Assembly (NCBI RefSeq): GCF_003097315.1
Contig: NZ_QDDL01000001.1
Span: 1,240,001-1,304,000, forward strand
Reading direction: 5' to 3'
DNA: 64,000 bases
Source of the DNA: Pelagibaculum spongiae
GTDB lineage: Bacteria; Pseudomonadota; Gammaproteobacteria; Enterobacterales; Pelagibaculaceae
The notes beneath the pieces were generated by a model. The model was given only the letters and a program-made list of their open reading frames with translations. It did not search any database and had not been told where the DNA came from. Position numbers and translations under genes: made by a program. Shown one piece after another: positions 7,260-16,200 of the stretch (its first letter is position 1; the number at the start of each line of letters is the position of its first letter).

Positions 7260-8453
7260 TTACCCAAACCCCAGCACACATTCCTGATCGACAAACCGTT
7301 TATGTTTTAACATTAATAGAATTAAATAATCATCGGCATATTTACAGTTAGTATGAGTAATTACCGGCTGGTTTTGTTTGGCTGCTTGCTCAGGCACATG
7401 GCCATCACCCTGTTCCAGCATTTGTGCCATTGGCTGATAACCCGGTTGCCAAGCGTCGATATGGTGAAAGCTTTTTTGTAGGCCAGATAATATCGACATG
7501 CCAGCCCAGTCGAGGTCGCCCCAGTACCACACGGGTAATTTATTTGATGGCTGCTGTATTTGTGTTTGTTGGTGATTGCCGCTGGCGAACCAAGCTTGCT
7601 CAAATGATTGATGATTGGAGCGAGAATTTTCGGAATAATAAAAATGCAGTGCTTGCCGGTTTAATGCACGGTCACTGTTGCTACGAAAGCCGCCGCTGTT
7701 TACCAGTGCTAGCTGGTTAATGATGGGATGGTCTAATTGTTGTAGATATAAAAAGGTGTCTTGATTTTCTACGATTAAAATGCCGTTAAATGTTTTTGGT
7801 AAATGTACTTGTAAAATGAGTTTTCGGGGTGCATAGCTAATTAAACCGGGTAATTTATGCAGCGCTTGTTCACGGGTTTCTAGCCATTTACTGTCGCCAA
7901 AAAAATATTTGGCGCTTAACTGGCGCAGGGTTAAATTAGACGGTAAATGAATGGCTAGCTGTCGCCAGCGGGCGACTACTTCGGCTTCTTGCTGGCCGGC
8001 GACTGAATCTACGTTACGCCGCCACCATTCAATTTGTTTACCGAATGCATCTTTTTGCAAATTAACCGCCAGTTGCCAAGCCATTTCTTCGGCGGTTTGT
8101 TGTGGCCGGTTTAACCAGATTCTGACTCGATCTTCGGCTTCGGGCAGAAATTCCAGCGATGCATTGTTCCATGGATCGCTCCCTACACCTACCTCCACAC
8201 CGACATGGCGGCGCATTTTTTGTAGCTCAACAACCCCTGCCAGCGCCATGTCTTCTATTGATTCCCATAGGCTGTCCATTTCATCTGAATCACCATTGCC
8301 AAATAAGGTTGGGAAGTTACGCTCACGGATTTTTTCAGCAAGGCGGTTGGTTCGCTCTTCAATTGGCTGCCGGTCAAGGCGGTCGAGTTGGCGCGACAGG
8401 TATTTTTCTATCTCGGCACACCACCAGCGTGGTGGGTTAATTGCGTTGGTCAT
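7260..8453 (-). CDS. JetD-like (DUF2220/DUF3322) protein, orphan
   Basis: About 397 aa. The C-terminal third has the Toprim-like features of Wadjet JetD nucleases: IVENQDTFLYL (acidic residue, about residue 230) and YWGDLDWAGMSIL (DxD, about residue 318). The N-terminal part is helical and Trp-rich, as in DUF3322. JetD is the DNA-cleaving part of the JetABCD anti-plasmid complex, but no jetA, jetB or jetC (MukF/E/B-like) gene lies near. It is therefore a stand-alone gene, isolated between two repeat clusters. I prefer the ATG at 8453 (GGATGAATG upstream), although the ATG at 8465 is also open. The family call is from motifs only. Confidence 0.65.
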   Translation of the reverse strand: MTNAINPPRWWCAEIEKYLSRQLDRLDRQPIEERTNRLAEKIRERNFPTLFGNGDSDEMDSLWESIEDMALAGVVELQKMRRHVGVEVGVGSDPWNNASLEFLPEAEDRVRIWLNRPQQTAEEMAWQLAVNLQKDAFGKQIEWWRRNVDSVAGQQEAEVVARWRQLAIHLPSNLTLRQLSAKYFFGDSKWLETREQALHKLPGLISYAPRKLILQVHLPKTFNGILIVENQDTFLYLQQLDHPIINQLALVNSGGFRSNSDRALNRQALHFYYSENSRSNHQSFEQAWFASGNHQQTQIQQPSNKLPVWYWGDLDWAGMSILSGLQKSFHHIDAWQPGYQPMAQMLEQGDGHVPEQAAKQNQPVITHTNCKYADDYLILLMLKHKRFVDQECVLGFG

Positions 8454-8469
8454 GGGAACATTCATCCGG

Positions 8470-8905
8470 TAGCGATGTGAATATTATTAACCGCTGGAGG
8501 TGATTGTGCCAAGGGGGAGTTATTGGTGGATAGATCAACCGTTGGTGTTTAATTGATTGCCCGCGCAAGGTTGCACGGAGCGCTATGCGCGACCTGCAAC
8601 GTTCGGGGATGGCGGTGACCAGAAATGATCCCTTCATTTCTTGGCATTTCCACCATCCATGGCGGTCATGCCCGGCAGGCAATGGGTCGGGGGTTTATTG
8701 ATGTAAGTGAATACATCAACCGTTGGAATTAATTGCACCATGGTCACCGAAAATGTTCCCGACATTTTTTCGGCATTTCCGCACAACCTACAGAATTCAA
8801 CCGATGCTTTATTGATTGCCCGCGGTAGGTTGCACGGAGCGCTATGCGCGACCTGCAACGTTCGGGGATTGCGGTGAATGCCCGGCAGGCAATGGGTCGG
8901 GGGTT
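8470..8905. repeat. REP/BIME-like repeat cluster 2
   Basis: Core palindromes lie at 8570-8600 and 8829-8859, each preceded by GCCCGCG and followed by GTTCGGGGAT. Between them are GAAATGA/ TTCATTTC and GAAAATGTTCCCGACATTTT elements (near 8621 and 8750) and single ATCAACCGTTGG units. GAATGCCCGGCAGGCAATGGGTCGGGGGTTTA occurs at the end of both halves (near 8665 and 8877). The cluster fills the gap between the JetD-like gene and the gene at 9021. Confidence 0.85.
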
Positions 8906-9020
8906 TAATTGCTTTAGCCTATGATAAGCATCGGAAAAGAGTATTGGCCGATTTTATGGCGACTCCCTAGAATGGATTGCATACACCACAGCGATCCAAA
9001 ATTAACACGGAGTCATCACC

Positions 9021-9401
9021 ATGAAAAAGTTATTTGTTTTTGTCGTAGCCTTAGTCGCAGCCAGCATTGCCTCTGTATCTGTTGCAGCAAATTCTTCAGA
9101 GCAGGTTGCTAAGCGCGATATTTATAATCAATCACGCACTCAATATAACTTTGATTATAAATCTCATCCGGTTCAGGCCAGTTTTTTAAAAGGAAAAACG
9201 GTTCAAGGTGCCAAGCTTCATTCTGCCAAAGTAATTTCAACTAAAAGCCAATTTAGATTAGATACTGGACACCAAAATGCTGCACAACAATCAGCAAACA
9301 ACCCAACAAAAACGATTGGTGTGTGGAATTCACCTGCCATTCAAAGCAATACGTTGGTTGCTGATTGTTATGTTGCTCCGGTGAGTGAATTCACTTGTTA
9401 G
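9021..9401 (+). CDS. Small secreted protein of unknown function
   Basis: 126 aa with a clear Sec signal peptide: MKKLF, a hydrophobic run and VSVAA before NSSEQ, cleavage near residue 23. A CGGAG ribosome site lies about 8 bases upstream. The mature part is polar, rich in Gln, Asn, Ser and Lys, without recognisable motif. It has two cysteines near the C-terminus (ADCYVAPVSEFTC), which could form a disulfide in the periplasm. There is no operon partner; it lies between two repeat clusters. Confidence 0.7.
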   Translation: MKKLFVFVVALVAASIASVSVAANSSEQVAKRDIYNQSRTQYNFDYKSHPVQASFLKGKTVQGAKLHSAKVISTKSQFRLDTGHQNAAQQSANNPTKTIGVWNSPAIQSNTLVADCYVAPVSEFTC

Positions 9402-9469
9402 GAATATTATCGGCATATTGTTGGTTGGGTATACGCCGCTATTCTCAAATCGACATATTGTTTGTCGGG

Positions 9470-9530
9470 TATTTATTACAAGCCCCGAAAGTTGCAGGTC
9501 GCGCATAGCGCTCCGTGCAACCTACGCAGG
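9470..9530 (-). repeat. REP-like core, inverted copy at the 3' end of the protease gene
   Basis: The core at 9491-9521 is in the opposite orientation to all other well-preserved copies. It overlaps the end of the metalloprotease gene: the last codons (stop at 9522) abut the palindrome. Such placement just after a stop codon is typical of REP elements. Confidence 0.85.
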
Positions 9531-12236
9531 CAATAATCGTCGAATAAATACCGCCCCTAACAAAGCTAACCAGCCCCAATGAAGACTTCCACCACCGGTA
9601 GTTACCTTACCTGGCACCACTAGCGGGGTATGTTCGCCACAAATATAACCTTCGCTCCAGCGTAATGAAAAGTTTTCAAGTACGCCTTTATCTGCAGCTG
9701 CTCGGTCAGCAATTTCTAATGTCCAAGTGCCATTCATTGGTTCACCATAAAATGCTGAAAAGCTGTCAACTGGGGTAAAATCTGCTGGATAACTACCGCG
9801 TAAATCGTCCTGATTATCTGCGCTCCGATTTTTTAACCTGACTCGTGTACCGGCAGGGCTAACCAATTCCATTTGTATATCACCAATGTAACTGTGGCGA
9901 ATGTTGACCGCTAGCTGGAAATATTCGTCCACCACCGACGCAGCATCTGCAGCAATGTTAATAGTTAATGCTTCAACCTGGGATCGATTATCCGGAATGG
10001 TGAAATTTAAACTACGAGAAGTGGTTTCATAAGCAGGCTCGCCCAATAAAATTGGAATAATTAAATCTACCGGCAAATTTTCACCACCAATTTGATAATT
10101 ACCCTGGAGGCGTATTTGGTCTTGCATACCACAGGCCATGGTTTCAGAAACCTGTACTTGTAGCTCCATATCAGCGCTGGTATAGCTGGCCAATTCTGGT
10201 ATTTGTAATTGATTTTGTACTTGTAATACAGATGCAGAAACGGCCAACGAACTGGCGGGCAATGAGTCTAAATATTGGTTGCGTAACCGTACTGTCATGG
10301 TCAGCAAATCGCCCGGGTCGGCATAGCCATCGTTGCCACTATCTCGGGTGGCTAATAATTCCAACGCTAGCCCTTGTTCATCGGATAAAATTTCATGGTG
10401 AATAAATTGCTGCTGAAAAACTGCTGCATGTGGCCCAGCTGGATATAAACGCCGAGCAGTTAATACAATCGATTCGGCCATTTGACGCATGGTTAAATTG
10501 GCACCTAAACCAAATTGCGCTTCAAGAATTATTTTATCCACTTCTTGGCGTGTTTGGCCTTGGTCAATTAATTCCACTAATGCTTGGAATAATGGCGTGG
10601 ACCATAACTCATCAGAAACAAACCCATTCTGGCGACTATGGGCGGTGTAGCTTACTGCCGGATTATAACGAGCGCTGGTTTTATCTAACCGCCGACCTGC
10701 CCAACAGCCATCTGCTGCATCCCAAGTAAAAACTTTAAAGGGTTGGTAACTTGCACCATTAGGTGTGCTGTAGCTATAGCTGGCAGCCCAATAGTCGCCG
10801 AAGCCTTCACCCATGGCACCGGTATCGCCACCCTGCCATTGACTGTTTATGTTGTGATTTATTGCATGGCCATATTCATGCAAAATAACATCGGCATCTT
10901 CATTATCATCCACGCAGCCATGGCCAAAAGATAATCGATTATAGCTGCCAGAAAAATATGAATTATCTGCGCCGTCTGCACCATTACTATCGGCTGCAAT
11001 CGCGCCTTGTTGAATACCATTGCTACCAGAAAAACCCAAGCTTTGAATATAACGCTGGTTTTTATCTAAATGAAAATAAGTCATCGCATCATTAAAACCG
11101 AGCTGACCACGTTGGAAATTCCAGCTACCACTATTGCTAGTAGTCGGTGTGGTATGTGGGGGGTCAAAATCAGTAACATTAACCCACGGGCCGCTTAAGT
11201 GGTAAACACTGCCGCTATAGCTAACATCAGGCAAACTGACATTTTGATAGGCACCGGTAAAAGCGCCGGCCGAAGAAGTGTCGGTTAACGCATTGCTATT
11301 TAGAGTTGTTCTTGGGTCTGGGTCAAATACTTGGGCAGAACCAGCAACCTGAACTTGGTCTACCGAAAGCGCTACATTCTGCGAGTGCTTAACTTGCTCT
11401 ATTTTTTGTTTTTTTGAGAATTTTTCTAATGCATTAGACAAGCTTACCTGTGGCTTATTTCTATCACTTTTAGCTAAACCAATGTGTGAAATTTCACGGC
11501 GCATGACTTTAAGTGTTTGGCCGTTATTCGCATCGATAAACCAGCTCCAATGGCCAAACGGCTGGTACACATCTAACTGAACTAACCAAGCAAGTTTAAG
11601 TTTTTTAGCCCGCGATAACCAAACCAGTGTTTGCTGCGGTTTTCCGTATAAATCACCGGTTACCTTACGGCGCTGCCAAGCTAATTGCAGTGCTTGCTCA
11701 GCAGTAATCTTAGCGACTATTGAATTGTCTTCAGGCTGGTTCTGCAGATTTTCGAATACCTTAACTAATTGCTGGTTATCTTTTTGATAACTAATAGTTA
11801 ACTGCTGGCCAAACACTGGCACGCCATTTATTTTTCTTTGGAACAATATATGTTGGTCTTGCAAGCTCTGCTGGCTTTTAGCCCAAAACAATTGGTCAAT
11901 AAAACCTTGGGCATATTGAGCTATTTCTGGTCGAGTTAATAACTGCTTGGGAGATATTTGTTCTTTAGCAGATAATTTTTTATAAGCGCTTTCTTTCGAT
12001 TTATTTTTATCCTGCTGATTATTCAATGCGCTTGACTTAACTACCGGTGGTTGCAACCAGTGTATTTCTGCTTTTACTTCAGATGAAAACAGCAATGAAA
12101 ATAATGAAATAAATAACAGGGCGCAACTCAGCAATAATGCCGGTAGCAACCGTTGCGTTAATAAAAAGTTAATTTTTCTATTGGCATTTTTAAAAACAAT
12201 CGTTTCAAAAAAATTGTCGCGCTGGGTTTTGTTCAT
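9522..12236 (-). CDS. Secreted zinc metalloprotease (M4/M36-like) with P-domain and GlyGly-CTERM
   Basis: About 904 aa. A membrane/signal segment (about 25-50) is followed by an FTP-like propeptide (about 100-250) and a gluzincin catalytic domain. That domain has HEYGHAINH (residues 453-461) and the third zinc ligand in GEGFGD (about 477), closest to fungalysin-type M36. A proprotein-convertase P-type beta-domain (about 750-870) follows. The last 25 residues are GGGS, a Trp-rich hydrophobic helix and RR, which is a GlyGly-CTERM rhombosortase signal found on type II-secreted surface proteins. I start at the ATG at 12236 (AAGGA 8 bases before). Predicted role: an extracellular or surface protease. 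It stands alone on the minus strand. Confidence 0.88.
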   Translation of the reverse strand: MNKTQRDNFFETIVFKNANRKINFLLTQRLLPALLLSCALLFISLFSLLFSSEVKAEIHWLQPPVVKSSALNNQQDKNKSKESAYKKLSAKEQISPKQLLTRPEIAQYAQGFIDQLFWAKSQQSLQDQHILFQRKINGVPVFGQQLTISYQKDNQQLVKVFENLQNQPEDNSIVAKITAEQALQLAWQRRKVTGDLYGKPQQTLVWLSRAKKLKLAWLVQLDVYQPFGHWSWFIDANNGQTLKVMRREISHIGLAKSDRNKPQVSLSNALEKFSKKQKIEQVKHSQNVALSVDQVQVAGSAQVFDPDPRTTLNSNALTDTSSAGAFTGAYQNVSLPDVSYSGSVYHLSGPWVNVTDFDPPHTTPTTSNSGSWNFQRGQLGFNDAMTYFHLDKNQRYIQSLGFSGSNGIQQGAIAADSNGADGADNSYFSGSYNRLSFGHGCVDDNEDADVILHEYGHAINHNINSQWQGGDTGAMGEGFGDYWAASYSYSTPNGASYQPFKVFTWDAADGCWAGRRLDKTSARYNPAVSYTAHSRQNGFVSDELWSTPLFQALVELIDQGQTRQEVDKIILEAQFGLGANLTMRQMAESIVLTARRLYPAGPHAAVFQQQFIHHEILSDEQGLALELLATRDSGNDGYADPGDLLTMTVRLRNQYLDSLPASSLAVSASVLQVQNQLQIPELASYTSADMELQVQVSETMACGMQDQIRLQGNYQIGGENLPVDLIIPILLGEPAYETTSRSLNFTIPDNRSQVEALTINIAADAASVVDEYFQLAVNIRHSYIGDIQMELVSPAGTRVRLKNRSADNQDDLRGSYPADFTPVDSFSAFYGEPMNGTWTLEIADRAAADKGVLENFSLRWSEGYICGEHTPLVVPGKVTTGGGSLHWGWLALLGAVFIRRLLPA

Positions 12237-12439
12237 TCCTGGCAATCCTTGCCCGGTTGGCGGGCACTAAACAAGTTAGTGCTTTTCAAATGCAAAAGCA
12301 GATGGCGCAAGCCTAGGATGGTTTACCAGCCGGTATACCAGGATTGTTTAGGGTTGATTTGAATCTGTGAGCGAAGTTATAAAATGTGCTTGAGCTAGCG
12401 CACGTTTTAGGGAATTGAGTGGGGGGAATTGAGGGATTA

Positions 12440-12530
12440 ATTGCAAATTGTTGGCCCGCGTTTGTTGCACGGAGCGCTATGCGCGACCTGCAACTTTCGG
12501 AGATTGCGGTGAACACTCGGAAAACAATAT
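12440..12530 (+). repeat. REP-like element, left flank of the RAYT gene
   Basis: The core at 12464-12494 is preceded by GGCCCGCG and followed by TTTCGGAGATTGCGGTGAA. Together with the copy at 13114-13144 it brackets the transposase-like gene at 12608, the arrangement expected of a REP-associated tyrosine transposase and its target elements. Confidence 0.85.
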
Positions 12531-12607
12531 ATCGATTCGGAGATTTCGACAAACACCTAACAAATAATATATCTATAATTCTGTGAAATAGATTTATCGA
12601 GAAAACA

Positions 12608-13072
12608 ATGAAATATCGTAGATTTTATATCGGCGGCGGATATTATTTCTTTACCGTAGTGACTCAAAATCGCAGACCCATTTTGATTGAAAACATTGAA
12701 TTGTTACGCGAAAGTTTTCGACACGTAATGGTAACCTACCCTTTTAAAATTGAAGCAGCGGTTATTCTTTCCGATCATTTACATATGATTTGGAAGTTAC
12801 CTGAACATGACTCTAAATATTCAATTCGTTGGCGACTAATTAAAAGTAATTTCTCACAAAACATTGGCTTGTCTGAATGGATACTACCTTCTAGAAAAAA
12901 AAGAAATCGAAGAGGTGTCTGGTAAAATCGATTCTTGGAACATTGTATCCGTGATGAATCCGATTATTTATCCCATATTGAATATATCCACAACAATCCG
13001 GTAAAGCATGGACTTGTTGAGAAACCATCTGATTGGGAATATTCGAGTGTTCATAAATATCTAGCGAAATAG
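12608..13072 (+). pseudogene. REP-associated tyrosine transposase (RAYT), nonsense-disrupted
   Basis: The frame is 154 codons long with a single in-frame TAA at 12923-12925 (codon 106), in the context GVW-stop-NRFLEHCIRDE. Related proteins have WQ here, so CAA to TAA is the simplest change. The Y1/HUH motif SDHLHMIWKLP (His-hydrophobic-His) is intact before the stop. The later part, with IEYIHNNPVKHGL and its catalytic-type Tyr, lies after it. RAYTs cut and move REP single strands; this copy would give only a truncated protein unless the stop is read through. REP cores flank it on both sides in the same orientation. Confidence 0.88.
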
Positions 13073-13084
13073 CCTCAATCTGTA

Positions 13085-13430
13085 CATTGGTGTTTAATTG
13101 TTTGCCCGCGTAGGTTGCACGGAGCGCTATGCGCGACCTGCAACTTTCGGAGATTGCGGTGAATGCCCTGCACAAATTATGTCGGAATCGTTTTATGGTT
13201 TTTGGTGGATATATCAACCGTTGGAATGAATTGTGCCATGGTCAAGTTGACAGGAAATGTTCCCGACATTTCTCTGCATTTCCACCATCCATGGCGGTCA
13301 CAGGAAATGTTCCCGACATTTCTCTGCATTTCCACCATCCATGGCGGTCACACGCTTACGGCTGCTCCGTGCAACCTACGGAGATGGCGGTAAACGCCCG
13401 GCAAATATTATGTCGGGCATCACACGGTAA
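13085..13430 (+). repeat. REP/BIME-like repeat cluster 3, right flank of RAYT
   Basis: The core at 13114-13144 is followed by GCACAAATTATGTCGG, one ATCAACCGTTGG unit and two tandem copies of GAAATGTTCCCGACATTTC with TGCATTTCCACCATCC (about 13256 and 13307). An inverted half-core (GCTGCTCCGTGCAACCTACGG) comes last. The order of parts is the same as in the 295-bp units at 15.5 kb. Confidence 0.85.
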
Positions 13431-13443
13431 ATATCTTTAAAAA

Positions 13444-14256
13444 TCAAACCGCATAAATCAAATCAAGGTAATTAGCTACACCATGATCTTGATTGCTTTC
13501 AATTACTTGAAAATCTGCCAACTTCTGTTTCAACATCGGATCAGCATTGCCCATCACCAAACCTTTACCTGCAGATTGCAACATTTCAAAATCGTTCATG
13601 CCATCACCAAAGGCAACCGCATCGGCCATGCTGAAACCTTTTAAGCGCAACACTTCTTCCAGCGCTGAGGCTTTGCTAATGCCCGATGCCATAATTTCTA
13701 GGCAATTGGCCAATGAAAAAGTAATATTTAATTGGTCACCAAAATGTTCTTGAAGTTCACGCTCAAGTGGAATCAGTGCGTCTCGGTCGCCGGTTTTCGA
13801 CAGATAAAAAATCTTTGAAATATTATTAGTTGGCAAACTAGATAAGTCAGCAATTTGAACTTTAAAATCTTGGGGCTCACTGAATTCCATTATCACTTGG
13901 TGCGGATAATCAGCATACCAGTGATCGCCTTGGTAAATGCTAGAGACGACTTCTTGATCTCGATACTTACGGCCCAGTTCAATTAATTTCGGCATCAATT
14001 GCTCAGGCAAATTGTGCTGAATAATCGCTTTGCCATCTGGGTCATGCACCACGGCACCATTAGATGTTATTAGGTACATTTGCATACCTAACCTTTGCCG
14101 CAAGCTTGCAACATCAACATGATGCCGTCCGGTAGCCAGTACAAATTTAACGCCTCGGTCACTCAGCTTTTCTATTACTTGCAAGGTGCGTGGCGAGAGC
14201 TGGTGCTGGCGATTTAATAGCGTGCCATCAAGATCGGAAACTACGACTGGGTACAT
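13444..14256 (-). CDS. yigL: HAD-superfamily phosphatase, YigL-type
   Basis: 270 aa, close in length and pattern to E. coli YigL, a Cof-type HAD-IIB sugar-phosphate/PLP phosphatase. Motif I is VVSDLDGTLL (both Asp present) and motif II lies near LATGRHHVD, which is characteristic of YigL. The cap domain is in the middle, the motif III Lys is in GISKASAL and motif IV is FGDGMNDFEML. A GGAA ribosome site precedes the ATG. It is a soluble cytoplasmic enzyme; the physiological substrate cannot be told from sequence. It may share a minus-strand unit with the GntR gene, but 195 bp with repeat remnants separate them. Confidence 0.88.
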   Translation of the reverse strand: MYPVVVSDLDGTLLNRQHQLSPRTLQVIEKLSDRGVKFVLATGRHHVDVASLRQRLGMQMYLITSNGAVVHDPDGKAIIQHNLPEQLMPKLIELGRKYRDQEVVSSIYQGDHWYADYPHQVIMEFSEPQDFKVQIADLSSLPTNNISKIFYLSKTGDRDALIPLERELQEHFGDQLNITFSLANCLEIMASGISKASALEEVLRLKGFSMADAVAFGDGMNDFEMLQSAGKGLVMGNADPMLKQKLADFQVIESNQDHGVANYLDLIYAV

Positions 14257-14319
14257 TGAGGAATTCCATCGAAATCGAGAAAACTGGGAGGGTGGCAGTT
14301 GTTGGCATTGACTTTACCA

Positions 14320-14400
14320 TGGCCAACGGTGACCAAATTAACCGCTGGGATTAATTGCACCACGCCTACGGCTGTTCCGTACAACTTTCGGGGATATCAA
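14320..14400. repeat. Partial REP-like remnant
   Basis: A decayed ACCAAATTAACCGCTGGGATTAATTG unit is joined to CACGCCTACGGCTGTTCCGTACAACTTTCGGGGATA. This looks like an inverted half-core fused directly to the right flank of a core, as if the rest had been deleted. Confidence 0.6.
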
Positions 14401-14451
14401 CAAATACCCGGTTAACAACACGTTGCTTGCGGGTGTTCCGTAAATACAGGA

Positions 14452-15207
14452 TCACTTACCTTCAGCAGTAAACTCAAAACTGTCACCCAAGTAATGGGCG
14501 CGAGTGTATTCAATTGGCGTGCCATCCGCCAGATAACCTCGACGTTCGACAAACAAAACCGGCGTTCCCGGTTCTATATCCAAATGCTCTGCATGTTTTT
14601 CATCCAACGAAACTGCTCGCAGTTTTTGCACGGTTTTTTCTGGGCGAACATTGCGTTCAGCCAGTGCTTCGTACAAAGAACCGCTTAATTCGAAAGGGTT
14701 ATCGAGATATTTTCGGGGAACCACTGCGAGTTCTAAAGCAACTGGCGTGTCATCGGCAATGCGAATTCGGTACATCCGAACGACTTCTTCATCGCTTTGT
14801 AGATTTAACTTTTGTTGTTCTTCACGGGTTGCCAAACCTATGCCGCGCTCGATCCAACGCGAGTCGGGGTTGCGATCAACCGCATGCAAAATTTCTGAAA
14901 AGCTGCTGGGTTTATCTAGATGGTGCACCAATCGACTGGCAACAAAAGTACCAGCACCCTGGCGTTTAGATAACAAACCCTCGTTAACTAGTTCGTCAAT
15001 AGCGCGTTTGACTGTGACACGAGAGACACCGACGGTTTCAACAATTTCACGCTCAGATGGCAATGCATCGCCGGCTTTTAAAACGCCTAATTCGATGGCT
15101 TGCTGAATCTTGCTACTTAACTGCAAGTACAGTGGGCTAGCGCTATCTCTTAACTGGTCTGGCTCATCAAAGATTCGTTGTATAAGTGAATCAGGCTGGT
15201 TCATCAT
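14452..15207 (-). CDS. GntR-family regulator with UTRA domain
   Basis: 251 aa. The N-terminal winged helix-turn-helix (about 22-88) includes LPSEREIVETVGVSRVTVKRAIDELVNEGLL, the classic GntR signature. The C-terminal UTRA ligand domain (about 100-245) places it in the HutC/NagR subfamily. Such proteins respond to small metabolites such as urocanate or sugar phosphates. No transporter or catabolic gene is beside it, so neither effector nor target is evident; a YigL-type phosphatase is the nearest gene. The start is one of two adjacent ATG codons. Confidence 0.9.
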   Translation of the reverse strand: MMNQPDSLIQRIFDEPDQLRDSASPLYLQLSSKIQQAIELGVLKAGDALPSEREIVETVGVSRVTVKRAIDELVNEGLLSKRQGAGTFVASRLVHHLDKPSSFSEILHAVDRNPDSRWIERGIGLATREEQQKLNLQSDEEVVRMYRIRIADDTPVALELAVVPRKYLDNPFELSGSLYEALAERNVRPEKTVQKLRAVSLDEKHAEHLDIEPGTPVLFVERRGYLADGTPIEYTRAHYLGDSFEFTAEGK

Positions 15208-15514
15208 TGGCCTGCAAAAAAATTAACATATCTAAAAAAATGGTATTTAGCTGGCGTTGTATTATGCGCTCAGTTATACCGCTAAATGTTTCGATTCTAA
15301 TTAACTGCTATTTAGTGTCAGTATAAAACTGGTCTGCTCGCCAGAACACTAAATCTGTAGCTTGATCATAATACTGCCGACGCTTGACTACAAATGGTAT
15401 TAGCCTGCACTGGCCGCTTTTATCGCCCGTTTACCTGTAAGACCAACATCAAAGGAACCACAAAAAAAGAAACAAAATAATACAATTAAAAACCAGCAAA
15501 TTGATCAGACCATT
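15208..15514. other. Upstream region of the GntR gene
   Basis: AT-rich and without a gene. The segment 15285-15360 contains GCTAAATG...CTATTTAG and CACTAAAT pieces that could be operator half-sites for the regulator, but no clear palindrome stands out. Nothing else is visible. Confidence 0.4.
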
Positions 15515-16200
15515 TTGGTTGTATTAATCGTTGGCGTTTAATGTATAGCCCGCGGTTGCACGGAGCGCTATGCGCGACCTGCAACTTTCGGGGATTGCGG
15601 TGAATGCCCTGCACAAATTATGTCGGAATCGTTTTATGGTTTTTGGTAGATACATCAACCGTTGGAATTAAATGCACCATGGTCATTGGTTGATACATCA
15701 ACCGTTGGAATGAATTGTGCCATGGTCAAGTTGACAGGAAATGTTCCCGACATTTCTCTGCATTTCCACCATCCATGGCGGTCACACGCCTACGGCTGTT
15801 CCGTACAACCTACAGAATTAAACGGATGCTTTATTGTTTACCCGCGTAGGTTGCACGGAGCGCTATGCGCGACCTGCAACTTTCGGGGATTGCGGTGAAT
15901 GCCCTGCACAAATTATGTCGAAATCGTTTTATGGTTTTTGGTGGATACATCAACCGTTGGAATTAAATGCACCATGGTCATTGGTTGATACATCAACCGT
16001 TGGAATGAATTGTGCCATGGTCAAGTTGACAGGAAATGTTCCCGACATTTCTCTGCATTTCCACCATCCATGGCGGTCACACGCCTACGGCTGTTCCGTA
16101 CAACCTACGGAATTAAACGGATGCTTTATTATTTACCCGCGTAGGTTGCACGGAGCGCTATGCGCGACCTGCAACTTTCGGGGATATTCATAATCACCCG
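15515..16200 (+). repeat. REP/BIME-like cluster 4: tandem 295-bp units
   Basis: Core palindromes begin at 15555, 15850 and 16145, an exact 295-base period. Each full unit has, in order: the core, GCACAAATTATGTCG, two 43-bp ATCAACCGTTGG units, one GAAATGTTCCCGACATTTC element and an inverted half-core (GGCTGTTCCGTACAACCTAC). The two complete units differ at only a few positions, so the duplication is recent. The third is a core followed by a short tail. Confidence 0.92.

Noticed and set aside
6896-7287. Open frames on the plus strand with repeated peptide NVPDISLHFHHPWRSHAYGCS
   Set aside because: They translate the palindromic repeat modules; the same peptide appears wherever the repeat occurs (13129-13440, 15662-16193), with no ribosome site and in several frames.
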